DNA of 7,923 bases, from the NCBI GenBank assembly GCA_030830465.1, contig JAURMY010000236.1, forward strand, positions 1-7,923. Direction: 5' to 3'. The notes under the pieces were generated by a model. The model had not been told where the DNA came from and made no database searches. It saw only the letters and a program-made list of their open reading frames with translations. The translations under genes and the position numbers were made by a program. Below, piece after piece: positions 1-7,032 of this stretch (position 1 is the stretch's first letter; every line of letters begins with the position of its first letter). Origin of the DNA: Alphaproteobacteria bacterium (GTDB taxonomy: Bacteria > Pseudomonadota > Alphaproteobacteria > Rhodobacterales > Rhodobacteraceae).

Positions 1-80
1 TCAACCCCTTGCACAGGAACTACCATATCCCGATCAGCAATACCGGCGCGGGCACGATGCTTTTGGAATGCGCTGCCTGA
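1..80 (+). CDS. C-terminal end of an unidentified protein (5' truncated by window)
   Basis: Reading from base 3 gives an open frame of 25 residues that ends at TGA 78-80, with a C-terminus of TMLLECAA. About 20 of the 25 codons end in G or C, as expected for real coding sequence here. The opposite-strand reading shares the same wobble positions but hits a stop at 20-22, so a divergent regulator is less likely. I do not recognise the family from so short a tail. The gap to pobA is 59 bases with no convincing promoter, so co-transcription with pobA is possible. The rest of the gene is outside the window and the call could be wrong. Confidence 0.4.
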   Translation, partial: NPLHRNYHIPISNTGAGTMLLECAA

Positions 81-136
81 AACCTCACCGACGCGGCGGC
101 ACACGTCCCGCGCCTTCCGCCAAAACCGGAGATTAG

Positions 137-1312
<1,176 letters not shown>

Positions 1313-1323
1313 GCTTCTTTCAT

Positions 1324-1422
1324 AGCGAATTGCGTTAAACTTGCATCACCAGACGCTGCCTGAAATCAAAGATTTCAACGCGTTAGGTGATGAAATATGC
1401 CCCAAGTAAACGGCAATTCGCT
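1324..1422. other. 99-base nested imperfect palindrome / long RNA hairpin
   Basis: Four inverted-repeat arms nest around one centre. AGCGAATTGC (1324-1333) pairs with GCAATTCGCT (1413-1422); ACTTG (1339-1343) with CAAGT (1403-1407); CATCACC (1344-1350) with GGTGATG (1386-1392); TGAAATC (1361-1367) with GATTTCA (1371-1377) around an AAA loop. GTT/AAC, ACGC/GCGT and one G-U pair add to the stem, for about 37 pairs by hand count. A 10-base bulge (1393-1402) sits on the 3' side. It begins 11 bases after the pobA stop and is visibly richer in A+T than its surroundings. No T-run follows, so it is not a standard intrinsic terminator. It could be an mRNA 3'-end stabiliser, a cis-regulatory leader for the next gene, or a small palindromic repeat element; no obvious target-site duplication flanks it. 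Confidence 0.75.
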
Positions 1423-1537
1423 TTGGCCGACAATATTCCCGCCAGAGGCGCATTTTTACGGCGGGCGACCGGCCCACACAGGCTGGACAGTTCCGCCGCA
1501 ATCGGTCAGCGTTAAGCGCCAGAAAAGAGGGCGCTGA
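1397..1537 (+). CDS. Possible 46-aa small ORF, coupled to the rhomboid gene
   Basis: ATG at 1397-1399 follows a good Shine-Dalgarno match, AGGTGA at 1385-1390, with a 6-base gap. The frame stays open for 46 codons (begins MPQVNGNSLWPT, ends KRQKRGR) and its TGA at 1535-1537 overlaps the rhomboid ATG at 1537-1539, a TGATG arrangement typical of translational coupling. The peptide is basic at the C-terminus and has no signal or membrane segment. GC at third positions is about 63%, lower than in the neighbouring genes. I recognise no family. The ribosome-binding site lies in the stem of the 1324-1422 palindrome and the ATG in its 10-base bulge, so translation would probably be structure-dependent. 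It may be a real leader peptide or a chance ORF; chance is somewhat more likely. Confidence 0.22.
   Translation: MPQVNGNSLWPTIFPPEAHFYGGRPAHTGWTVPPQSVSVKRQKRGR
1515..1535 (+). promoter_or_regulatory. Small stem-loop at the rhomboid ribosome-binding site
   Basis: AGCGCC (1515-1520) and GGCGCT (1530-1535) form a perfect 6-bp inverted repeat around the 9-base loop AGAAAAGAG, ending one base before the ATG at 1537. The Shine-Dalgarno stretch AGAGGG (1526-1531) is partly in the loop and partly in the stem. Folding could tune translation of the protease gene, or the match may be coincidental in GC-rich sequence. Confidence 0.3.
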
Positions 1538-2268
1538 TGTTTCCGATCCGGGACCACAATCCGTCACAGACCACGCCATTTGTCACGATCCTCCTGATTG
1601 CGATGAATGTGATCATTTTTGCGCTGACGATCCCCTTGATGGACAACCCCCGACTGTTGGCGGGGTTTTACGGCACTTGGGCGATGATCCCCAATGAGGT
1701 TACGACCGGCTCCAATTACACCGGATTGCTGACCTCCATGTTCTTGCATGGCGGATATATGCATATCATTGGCAACATGTTGTTTTTATGGATTTTTGGC
1801 GACAACATGGAAGATGCTTTCGGTCATCTCGGGTTCTTGTTGTTCTATCTGGCATCGGGCATCGGTGCCGCTGGCGCACAGATTGCCATGGCACCCTACA
1901 GCCCGATCCCGACCGTGGGCGCATCGGGCGCGATTGCGGGTGTGCTGGGCGGCTATTTGCTGTTATTCCCCAGGGCGCGGGTCGATATTCTGTTTATTTT
2001 CATCATATTTTTCAAAATCATCCCGGTCCCGGCCTGGCTGATGCTGGGTGTCTGGTTTCTGTTTCAGATCTTTGACGGGGCGACCATGAACATCGCCCAG
2101 GGCGGCGTGGCTTATTGGGCCCATACCGGCGGTTTCATCCTTGGGGTCGTCTTTACCTTGCCGATCTTTCTGAAACGGCGCGCCGGCGGTGCGGGTTCGA
2201 TGGCACCGGAACGCGCCACAGGCCGCGAACGCCCGTCCGATATCCCGACCGTACGCCGGCGGCGCTAA
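1537..2268 (+). CDS. Rhomboid family intramembrane serine protease
   Basis: Polytopic inner-membrane protease that cuts substrates within or near the bilayer using a Ser-His dyad. The catalytic serine is Ser130 in GASGAIAG and the catalytic histidine is His196 in AHTGGFILG. The HxxxxHxxxN signature of the second helix is at His71, His76 and Asn80, and a Trp-containing loop (Trp48) follows helix 1. About six hydrophobic segments can be seen, near residues 15-35, 62-86, 98-118, 126-145, 150-177 and 193-212, the basic bacterial rhomboid core. The 243-aa length fits. A short hydrophilic tail after the last helix is arginine-rich and ends in four arginines. AGAGGG at 1526-1531 supports the ATG. 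No substrate is suggested by context. The gene is convergent with argF, the two stop codons overlapping within CTAA at 2265-2268. Confidence 0.93.
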   Translation: MFPIRDHNPSQTTPFVTILLIAMNVIIFALTIPLMDNPRLLAGFYGTWAMIPNEVTTGSNYTGLLTSMFLHGGYMHIIGNMLFLWIFGDNMEDAFGHLGFLLFYLASGIGAAGAQIAMAPYSPIPTVGASGAIAGVLGGYLLLFPRARVDILFIFIIFFKIIPVPAWLMLGVWFLFQIFDGATMNIAQGGVAYWAHTGGFILGVVFTLPIFLKRRAGGAGSMAPERATGRERPSDIPTVRRRR

Positions 2269-3191
2269 AGCCCCAAACAGTGCCGCATGATCGCTTTTTG
2301 CGCATGCAGCCGGTTTTCCGCTTCGTCCCAGACCACCGATTGCGCGCCGTCCATCACCTCGGAGGTGACTTCCTCATCGCGGTGGGCAGGCAGGCAGTGC
2401 ATGAATATCGCCTCCGGCCCCGCCGAGGCCATCAACGCCGCGTTCACCTGATAGGGGCGCAACTGGTTGTGGCGGCGTTCGCGTGAAGACTGGCTGTCAT
2501 GCATCGAAACCCAGGTGTCCGTCATCACCAGATCGGCGCCCTTTACCGCCAGATGCGGATCGCGTTCCACCGTGATTTTCGACCCGCGCTTGCGGGCCGC
2601 GCCCAGCAGCGCGGGATCCGGGTCAAGCGTACCCGGCCCGGTAAAGGTGAAATCAAACCCCAACTGTCCCGCTGCCTGAACCATCGAGGCACAGACATTG
2701 TTGCCATCACCGGACCAGACCACCTTGCGCCCGGTGATCGGGCCCCGCTTTTCCTCAAAGGTCATGACATCGGCCATGATCTGGCAGGGATGGGTGCGGT
2801 TGGTCAGGCCGTTGATCACCGGCACCGTGGCATATTCCGCCATTTCCAGCAGGGTGTCCTCTTCATAGGTCCGCATCATGATCAGATCGACATAGCGGCT
2901 CAGAACGCGGGCGGTGTCGGCAATCGTCTCGCCATGGCCAAGCTGCATGTCAGCCCCTGACAACAGCATGGTCTCGCCGCCCATCTGGCGCACGCCGACG
3001 TCGAAGCTGACCCGGGTCCGGGTCGAGGGTTTTTCAAAAATCAGCGCAACCATGCGGCCTTTCAACGGTGTGTCGTCATCAGCCATGCCTTTGGGCCGTC
3101 CGGCCCGGGCCGCTTTCATCGCCTGCGCCTGATCCAGCATCCGCCGCAATTCTTCGGTTGGGGTGCTGTCGATATCCAGAAAATGTTTCAT
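2265..3191 (-). CDS. argF: Ornithine carbamoyltransferase
   Basis: Cytoplasmic enzyme that makes citrulline from ornithine and carbamoyl phosphate in arginine synthesis, normally a homotrimer. The 308 aa are the usual length. Motifs in order: the carbamoyl-phosphate loop STRTR at residues 56-60, HPCQ at 134-137, DTW at 225-227, and the HCLP active-site motif at 265-268. The ornithine loop reads SMH at 229-231 where most family members have SMG. The ATG (3191-3189) overlaps the argD stop in an ATGA, so translation is very likely coupled to argD. The stop codon (TAG, 2267-2265) overlaps the rhomboid TAA on the other strand, and no terminator hairpin separates the two genes. The ornithine rather than acetylornithine substrate is assigned from overall family match and the adjoining acetylornithine aminotransferase. 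Confidence 0.95.
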   Translation of the reverse strand: MKHFLDIDSTPTEELRRMLDQAQAMKAARAGRPKGMADDDTPLKGRMVALIFEKPSTRTRVSFDVGVRQMGGETMLLSGADMQLGHGETIADTARVLSRYVDLIMMRTYEEDTLLEMAEYATVPVINGLTNRTHPCQIMADVMTFEEKRGPITGRKVVWSGDGNNVCASMVQAAGQLGFDFTFTGPGTLDPDPALLGAARKRGSKITVERDPHLAVKGADLVMTDTWVSMHDSQSSRERRHNQLRPYQVNAALMASAGPEAIFMHCLPAHRDEEVTSEVMDGAQSVVWDEAENRLHAQKAIMRHCLGL

Positions 3192-4363
3192 GCCGCGGTC
3201 ACCCTTTCCGCGGCCCTGTCCAGACGGCTGACGGCTTCGGCAATCTCCTCATCCGTGATGGTCAGTGCCGGCAGGATCCGGATCACGTTTTGCCCGCCCG
3301 GCACGGTCAGAACATGTTCGGCGTATCCGGCTTTGACGACATCGGTGTTGGTGACCTTGCACACAAGTCCGATCATCAGCCCCATGCCGCGCACATCGGT
3401 AAACACATCGGGATGTGCGGCGACCAGCCCTTCAAGCTTTTGCCGCAAGAGGCCCGATTTGCGGTTCACTTCGGCCAGGAACGCCTTGTCCGCGACAATA
3501 TCCATCACCGTTGATCCGACCGCACAGGCCAGGGGATTGCCGCCATAGGTCGATCCGTGGGTGCCGGCCACCATGCCGCTTGCCGCCCGTTCCGTGGCCA
3601 GACAGGCCCCCAATGGAAAGCCGCCGCCAATGCCTTTTGCCACGGCCATGATATCGGGCGTGATGCCTGACCATTCATGCGCGAACAGCCGCCCCGTGCG
3701 GCCCATGCCGCATTGAATTTCGTCCATAATCAACAGGATGCCATGCTCATCACACAGGCTGCGCAGGGCTTTCATGAAGGCATCCGGTGCCGGAACGATA
3801 CCGCCCTCACCCTGCACCGGCTCAATCAGAATTGCCGCCGTTTCCCCGTCGATCGAGGCTTTCACCGCCTCAAGGTCGCCAAAGGGCACATGCACAAATC
3901 CCGCCAGTTGCGGGCCAAAGCCTTTAACCAGCTTTTCACCACCCGCAGCGGCAATCGTGCCCAGCGTCCGGCCGTGAAACGCATCCTTGAAGGCGATGAT
4001 CTTGGTGCGCTCCGGCATCATGTTGTAACTCATGTACTTGCGCGCCATCTTGATCGCGCATTCCATCGCCTCGGCCCCGGAATTGGTGAAGAACACCGTG
4101 TCCGCAAATGTCGCCGCCACCAGTTGTTCCGCCAGCTTTTCCTGATTTGGAATGACGTAAAGGTTTGATGTGTGCCACAGGTTTTCCGCCTGCGCCTTCA
4201 GGGTTTCCACCAGCCTTGGGTTCGCGTGACCCAGGGCCGTCACCGCAATGCCACCGCCCAGATCCAGATATCGCTCGCCGTTCTGTTCAATCAGCCAGCT
4301 GCCTTCGCCTTTGACAAAAGCCATCGGCGCGCGTGCATAGGTCGGGAGAACGGCAGAGATCAT
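3188..4363 (-). CDS. argD: Acetylornithine aminotransferase (class III, PLP-dependent)
   Basis: Transfers an amino group from glutamate to N-acetylglutamate semialdehyde to give N-acetylornithine, two steps or one deacylation before ArgF; members often also act as succinyldiaminopimelate aminotransferase in lysine synthesis. The 391 aa are a normal length. Visible landmarks: SGAEA at residues 95-99 (PLP phosphate), FHGRT at 129-133, EPVQGEGG at 181-188, the [12 protein letters not shown] block with Asp214 contacting the PLP ring nitrogen, Lys243 in AKGIGGG as the Schiff-base lysine, and [10 protein letters not shown] from 270. AAGGA on the minus strand (4375-4371) lies 7 bases before the ATG. 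Its stop overlaps the argF start by ATGA, forming an argD-argF operon. The arginine assignment rests on this pairing as much as on the fold, which is shared with other class III aminotransferases. Confidence 0.95.
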   Translation of the reverse strand: MISAVLPTYARAPMAFVKGEGSWLIEQNGERYLDLGGGIAVTALGHANPRLVETLKAQAENLWHTSNLYVIPNQEKLAEQLVAATFADTVFFTNSGAEAMECAIKMARKYMSYNMMPERTKIIAFKDAFHGRTLGTIAAAGGEKLVKGFGPQLAGFVHVPFGDLEAVKASIDGETAAILIEPVQGEGGIVPAPDAFMKALRSLCDEHGILLIMDEIQCGMGRTGRLFAHEWSGITPDIMAVAKGIGGGFPLGACLATERAASGMVAGTHGSTYGGNPLACAVGSTVMDIVADKAFLAEVNRKSGLLRQKLEGLVAAHPDVFTDVRGMGLMIGLVCKVTNTDVVKAGYAEHVLTVPGGQNVIRILPALTITDEEIAEAVSRLDRAAERVTAA

Positions 4364-4447
4364 CGCAATGTCCTTTTTTGTGTGAAGTTCGAGATGTGAC
4401 TGAATTGCCGGTACGAGTCAATTATCGCATCGGCACCCCGGCCCGGA
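4364..4447 (-). promoter_or_regulatory. argD upstream region with a GANTC (CcrM/GcrA-type) site
   Basis: This 84-base gap separates the permease stop from the argD start and is the likely place for an argDF promoter. On the minus strand TTGACT (4421-4416) resembles a -35 element. The hexamer 17 bases further, CACATC (4398-4393), is a poor -10. GAGTC at 4415-4419, read GACTC on the minus strand, overlaps the -35 candidate and is the only GANTC outside a gene in the window. GcrA stimulates transcription at promoters carrying methylated GANTC, so cell-cycle or methylation input is a reasonable inference but unproven. TGACT (4397-4401) and AGTCA (4416-4420) also form a 5-bp inverted repeat. Confidence 0.4.
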
Positions 4448-5260
4448 TCAGGATTTCAACTTATACCCGGTCGCAAACCACCGCCAGCACCACAACGCCA
4501 TACCGACGCACAAGACCGCGCACACAACCGCCCCCAATAGGGGCGAGCGATCCGAAACCCCGGTGACCCCGAACCTTGCCCCGTCAATCAAATAGAAGAT
4601 CGGATTGACATGGGCGACCAGACGCAGGCCCGGCGGCAAGATGTCGATTGAATAAAACGTGCCGGACAGGAAACTCAGCGGCGTCACGATGAAATTGGTG
4701 ATCGCGCTCATCTGGTCAAACCGGTTTGAAACGATCCCCGCCAGCAGCCCCGCCAGCGACAGCATCACACTGCCCAGCAGGATGAACAGCAAAGCCCAAA
4801 GCGGATGCGCGACGGGCAGGCCAAGGAACGGAAATGTCACCAGCATGACAGCCGCCGCAACGGCAAGCCCGCGCAAAACGCCGCCGGCCGTATAGCCCAC
4901 CACCAATTCAAGCGCTGAAAGGGGGGGCATCAGCGTGTCGACGATATTGCCCTGAACCTTGGAGATCACCAGGGAACTGGCGGTGTTGGCAAAGGCGTTC
5001 TGCATCACCGTCATCATCAGAATGCCGGGTGCCAGAAAATGCGCGAAGGGCACGCCCATCACATCGCCGCGCCGGCTGCCGATTGCCAGCGAAAACACCA
5101 GCAAAAACAGCGCGGCCGTAATCAGGGGGGCCAGTACGGTCTGGCTCCAGACCGACGAGAACCGTTTCACCTCACGTTCGATCAGCGTATAAAGCCCCAG
5201 CCAGTTCACCCGACCGAAACGCCGCTGACCGGGGATCAGTTTCTGACTTGCCTGTGACAT
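4448..5260 (-). CDS. ABC-2 type transporter permease (YadH/NodJ-like)
   Basis: Integral membrane subunit of an ABC exporter. The 270 aa match the family. After a basic cytoplasmic N-terminus with an amphipathic stretch near residues 20-35, hydrophobic segments lie near 41-60, 73-95, 116-147, 153-178, 187-203 and 241-263, the six-helix ABC-2 layout. The conserved C-terminal block is clear: TPLSFLSGTFYSIDILPP (193-210) followed by NPIFYLIDGARFG (219-231). AAGGAG on the minus strand (5273-5268) is 7 bases before the ATG. The protein has no nucleotide-binding domain and no ATPase gene is adjacent: gcrA diverges upstream and argD follows 84 bases downstream. The partner ATPase must be encoded elsewhere. 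Substrate is unknown; relatives are proposed to export polysaccharides, drugs or lipids. It may be co-transcribed with argDF, but no functional link is evident. Confidence 0.9.
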   Translation of the reverse strand: MSQASQKLIPGQRRFGRVNWLGLYTLIEREVKRFSSVWSQTVLAPLITAALFLLVFSLAIGSRRGDVMGVPFAHFLAPGILMMTVMQNAFANTASSLVISKVQGNIVDTLMPPLSALELVVGYTAGGVLRGLAVAAAVMLVTFPFLGLPVAHPLWALLFILLGSVMLSLAGLLAGIVSNRFDQMSAITNFIVTPLSFLSGTFYSIDILPPGLRLVAHVNPIFYLIDGARFGVTGVSDRSPLLGAVVCAVLCVGMALWCWRWFATGYKLKS

Positions 5261-5289
5261 GCGCGCACTCCTTAAAATTCGCGTTCCGC

Positions 5290-5318
5290 CTTGTAACCGC
5301 CTTTTCTGCGGTTACAAT
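5290..5318. promoter_or_regulatory. Palindromic, probably bidirectional promoter/operator between the permease and gcrA
   Basis: TTGTAACCGC (5291-5300) and GCGGTTACAA (5308-5317) form a perfect 10-bp inverted repeat with a 7-base centre. For gcrA, TTGTAA (5291-5296) fits a -35 and TACAAT (5313-5318, 5 of 6 to TATAAT) a -10, spaced 16. By symmetry the minus strand has TTGTAA (5317-5312) and TACAAG (5295-5290), also spaced 16, for the permease. A dimeric regulator bound here would control both directions. The gcrA leader would be roughly 65 bases and the permease leader about 20. The regulator is not identifiable; no GANTC or full CtrA box (TTAA-N7-TTAA) is present. Confidence 0.6.
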
Positions 5319-5389
5319 AGGTGCCAAGGAATGAATGCAAAGCCGCCGGCGGGGTCCCGCTGCGCGGCGCAATAGTTTGGAGCCGGAAC

Positions 5390-5962
5390 ATGTCCTGGAC
5401 GGATGAACGCGTCGAAACACTGAAATCCATGTGGGGCGAAGGCAAAAGCGCCAGCCAGATCGCCAAGGAACTGGGCGGCGTCACCCGCAATGCCGTAATC
5501 GGCAAGGTGCACAGGCTGGGCCTGTCAAACCGGACAGCGCCCGCGGGCAAGCCCGCAGCGCCGGAAAAACCTGCGCCGGTTGAAGCGGCCAAGCCCAAGC
5601 CGGTGGAAAAAGAAGCGGTGGCTGTTGAACCCGCGCCTGAACCCGCCCCTGTCCGGGTCGCCCCGATCCCGCCGAGAAAGCCGATCATCAAAGCCGGGCA
5701 GCCGCTGCCACCGCAGCCTTCCGCCAATGAAGTCAGCCCGGAAGCCCTGGCCACCGTGAAAGAAATCGAAAAGTCCGCCAAACGGCTGACCCTGATGGAA
5801 CTGACCGAGCGCACCTGCAAGTGGCCGGTTGGCGATCCGGCAACGCCGAATTTCTGGTTCTGCGGTCATCCGGTACAACAGGGCAAGCCCTATTGCGAAG
5901 CCCATGTCGCCGTGGCATTTCAGCCGATGTCGTCGCGCCGCGACCGTCGCGCCAGCCGCTGA
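5390..5962 (+). CDS. gcrA: GcrA cell-cycle regulator
   Basis: Sigma-70 co-regulator of Alphaproteobacteria. In Caulobacter it binds DNA around CcrM-methylated GANTC sites and RNA polymerase sigma-70, and drives S-phase genes. The start at 5390 is chosen because family members begin MSWTDERV and GGAG (5379-5382) lies 7 bases upstream; the frame is open to an earlier GTG at 5321, but that extension looks unrelated. The protein is 190 aa. Residues 1-48 form the helix-turn-helix DNA-binding domain with ASQIAKELGG and TRNAVIGKVHRLGLS. Residues 50-115 are a proline/alanine-rich linker with EPAPEPAP. Residues 130-180 are the sigma-binding region, with TCKWPVGDP, WFCGHP and PYCEAH; Cys143, Cys158, His160, Cys169 and His172 are its conserved Cys/His positions. 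A basic tail follows. Expression probably starts at the palindromic promoter upstream. Confidence 0.96.
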   Translation: MSWTDERVETLKSMWGEGKSASQIAKELGGVTRNAVIGKVHRLGLSNRTAPAGKPAAPEKPAPVEAAKPKPVEKEAVAVEPAPEPAPVRVAPIPPRKPIIKAGQPLPPQPSANEVSPEALATVKEIEKSAKRLTLMELTERTCKWPVGDPATPNFWFCGHPVQQGKPYCEAHVAVAFQPMSSRRDRRASR

Positions 5963-6022
5963 CATTCATCAAAAGGGCCGGCAACAGGCCCGAACAACCC
6001 CGGAGACCCGAGCAGTCAGGCA

Positions 6023-6484
6023 ATGATCCCGTCCCGCAAGGTAGCCAAGAAAGTCTCGCAGCGCACCCAGGTGGCCGCGCTGTGCTACCAATGTGACAAA
6101 AAGGGAAAGGTTGAAATTCTGCTGGTGACCAGCCGGGGCACCCGGCGCTGGATCCCCCCCAAAGGCTGGCCGATCGAGGGTAAATCCCCGCATGACGCGG
6201 CGGCTCAGGAAGCGCTGGAAGAGGCGGGCGTCAAGGGGCGCGTTTCCGACGTGGCGCTGGGGCGGTACGACTACACCCACGATCCCGAACAGGACGGCAT
6301 GCCACCGGCTGAGGCGTTCATCTTCCCGCTGGAAGTTCAGAAATTCGCCAAAGACTTCAAAGAAAAGGGCCAGCGCAAAGTCAAATGGTTCAGCCCGAAA
6401 AAGGCGGCGATGCTGGTGCGTGAACCGAAACTCAAAAAGATCTTGCGAAATTTTGACCCGCGCAAAATGGGTAGCCCCGGCTGA
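6023..6484 (+). CDS. Nudix hydrolase (DIPP-like group)
   Basis: A small 153-aa Nudix enzyme, a fold that hydrolyses nucleoside diphosphates linked to another group; the diphosphoinositol-polyphosphate-like group may also take dinucleoside polyphosphates. The Nudix box runs from Gly48 to Val70: GWPIEGKSPHDAAAQEALEE then AGV. The four key residues Glu63, Glu66, Glu67 and Gly69 are present. The box departs from consensus Gx5Ex7REUxEExGU at Lys54 (for Glu) and Gln62 (for Arg). The PPKGWP lead-in is typical of the group, and the C-terminal KWFSPKKA segment fits the last strand and helix. The start is the only ATG near the domain edge; the nearest ribosome-site match is weak (CAGG at 6016-6019, or GGAG at 6002-6005). 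It lies 60 bases after gcrA on the same strand and may be read through from it. Substrate is unknown. Confidence 0.88.
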   Translation: MIPSRKVAKKVSQRTQVAALCYQCDKKGKVEILLVTSRGTRRWIPPKGWPIEGKSPHDAAAQEALEEAGVKGRVSDVALGRYDYTHDPEQDGMPPAEAFIFPLEVQKFAKDFKEKGQRKVKWFSPKKAAMLVREPKLKKILRNFDPRKMGSPG

Positions 6485-6532
6485 AATCTTGCCCTTAAAA
6501 ACACGCGCGTTGGTCAACTTGCCGTTAATTTC

Positions 6533-6561
6533 GTGTTGATTTCGCTGAAATAGCCTATACC
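6533..6561 (+). promoter_or_regulatory. Weak candidate promoter for the DUF1178 gene
   Basis: The 108-base gap 6485-6592 is A+T-richer than the flanking genes. TATACC (6556-6561) is a 4-of-6 match to a -10 element. The hexamer at 17 bases spacing is GTGTTG (6533-6538), a poor -35; TTGATT (6536-6541) is better in sequence but only 14 bases away. A start near 6568 would leave a leader of about 25 bases. ATTTC/GAAAT (6539-6551) is a minor 5-bp hairpin inside it. Confidence 0.22.
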
Positions 6562-6592
6562 TGTTGAATGTCATGAACCCTGGAACCACGCC

Positions 6593-7024
6593 ATGATCCG
6601 CTATGCCCTGAAATGCGACAAGTCGCACAGTTTCGACAGCTGGTTTCAGTCGGCGACTGCATTTGAAAAGCTGCTGGCGTCGGGAATGGTCACCTGCTCG
6701 GTTTGCGGCTCCGCCGTGGTGGAAAAAGCCCTGATGGCACCCAAAGTGCGCGCGGCGCGCAACGCACGTGAAACCGCAAAGCCCCGCCCGTTGTCCGAAC
6801 CCGCCTCACCGGCCGAACAGGCCCTGCGCGAATTGCGCGCCAAGATCGAGGCCAATTCCGAGGATGTCGGCCGGAATTTCGCCCGCGAGGCCCGCGCCAT
6901 CCACGACGGCGACGCGCCCGAGCGCCCGATCATCGGCGAAGTGGCCCCGCATGAAGCCCGCAGTCTGATCGAAGACGGGGTGCCGGTGGCCCCCCTGCCC
7001 TGGTCCAGTCGAAAATCCAATTAG
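6593..7024 (+). CDS. DUF1178 family protein, probable zinc-ribbon
   Basis: A conserved alphaproteobacterial/betaproteobacterial protein of unknown function, 143 aa, cytoplasmic. The N-terminus MIRYALKCDKSHSFDSWF, followed by VTCSVCGSAVVEKALMAP, is the family hallmark. Cys8, His12, Cys35 and Cys38 are spaced as a likely zinc-binding site (inference). The middle, residues 55-90, is charged and alanine-rich and probably helical; the C-terminal part, with IIGEVAPHEARSLIEDGVPVAPLPW, is a conserved closing block. No catalytic motif, signal peptide or membrane helix is visible. The ribosome-binding site is weak (TGGA at 6580-6583). Its stop is 8 bases before the following dehydrogenase gene, and that gene's Shine-Dalgarno overlaps the stop codon, so the two are almost certainly one transcript. 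I can offer no function beyond the family name. Confidence 0.88.
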   Translation: MIRYALKCDKSHSFDSWFQSATAFEKLLASGMVTCSVCGSAVVEKALMAPKVRAARNARETAKPRPLSEPASPAEQALRELRAKIEANSEDVGRNFAREARAIHDGDAPERPIIGEVAPHEARSLIEDGVPVAPLPWSSRKSN

Positions 7025-7032
7025 GAGAGAAG

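Noticed and set aside
1438..1465. CCCGCC/GGCGGG inverted repeat in the pobA-rhomboid gap
   Set aside because: Only 6 bp with a 16-base loop and of low complexity; not distinguishable from chance at this GC content.
2499..2960. 153-codon plus-strand open frame opposite argF
   Set aside because: It overlaps a fully conserved ornithine carbamoyltransferase and has no family features.
5272..5286. CtrA box (TTAA-N7-TTAA) upstream of the permease and gcrA
   Set aside because: Only the first TTAA half is present; the second half reads GTTC.
5321..5389. N-terminal extension of GcrA from a GTG at 5321
   Set aside because: Family members begin MSWTDERV, and a good ribosome-binding site precedes the ATG at 5390; the 23 added residues look non-coding.
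5975..5991. GGGCC-N7-GGCCC stem after gcrA as a terminator
   Set aside because: The stem is only 5 bp and no T-run follows; short GC stems are common here.
5969..6628. 219-codon minus-strand open frame across the Nudix gene and the following gap
   Set aside because: It lies opposite a clear Nudix hydrolase, shows no family features, and runs into the DUF1178 start; a shadow in GC-rich sequence.
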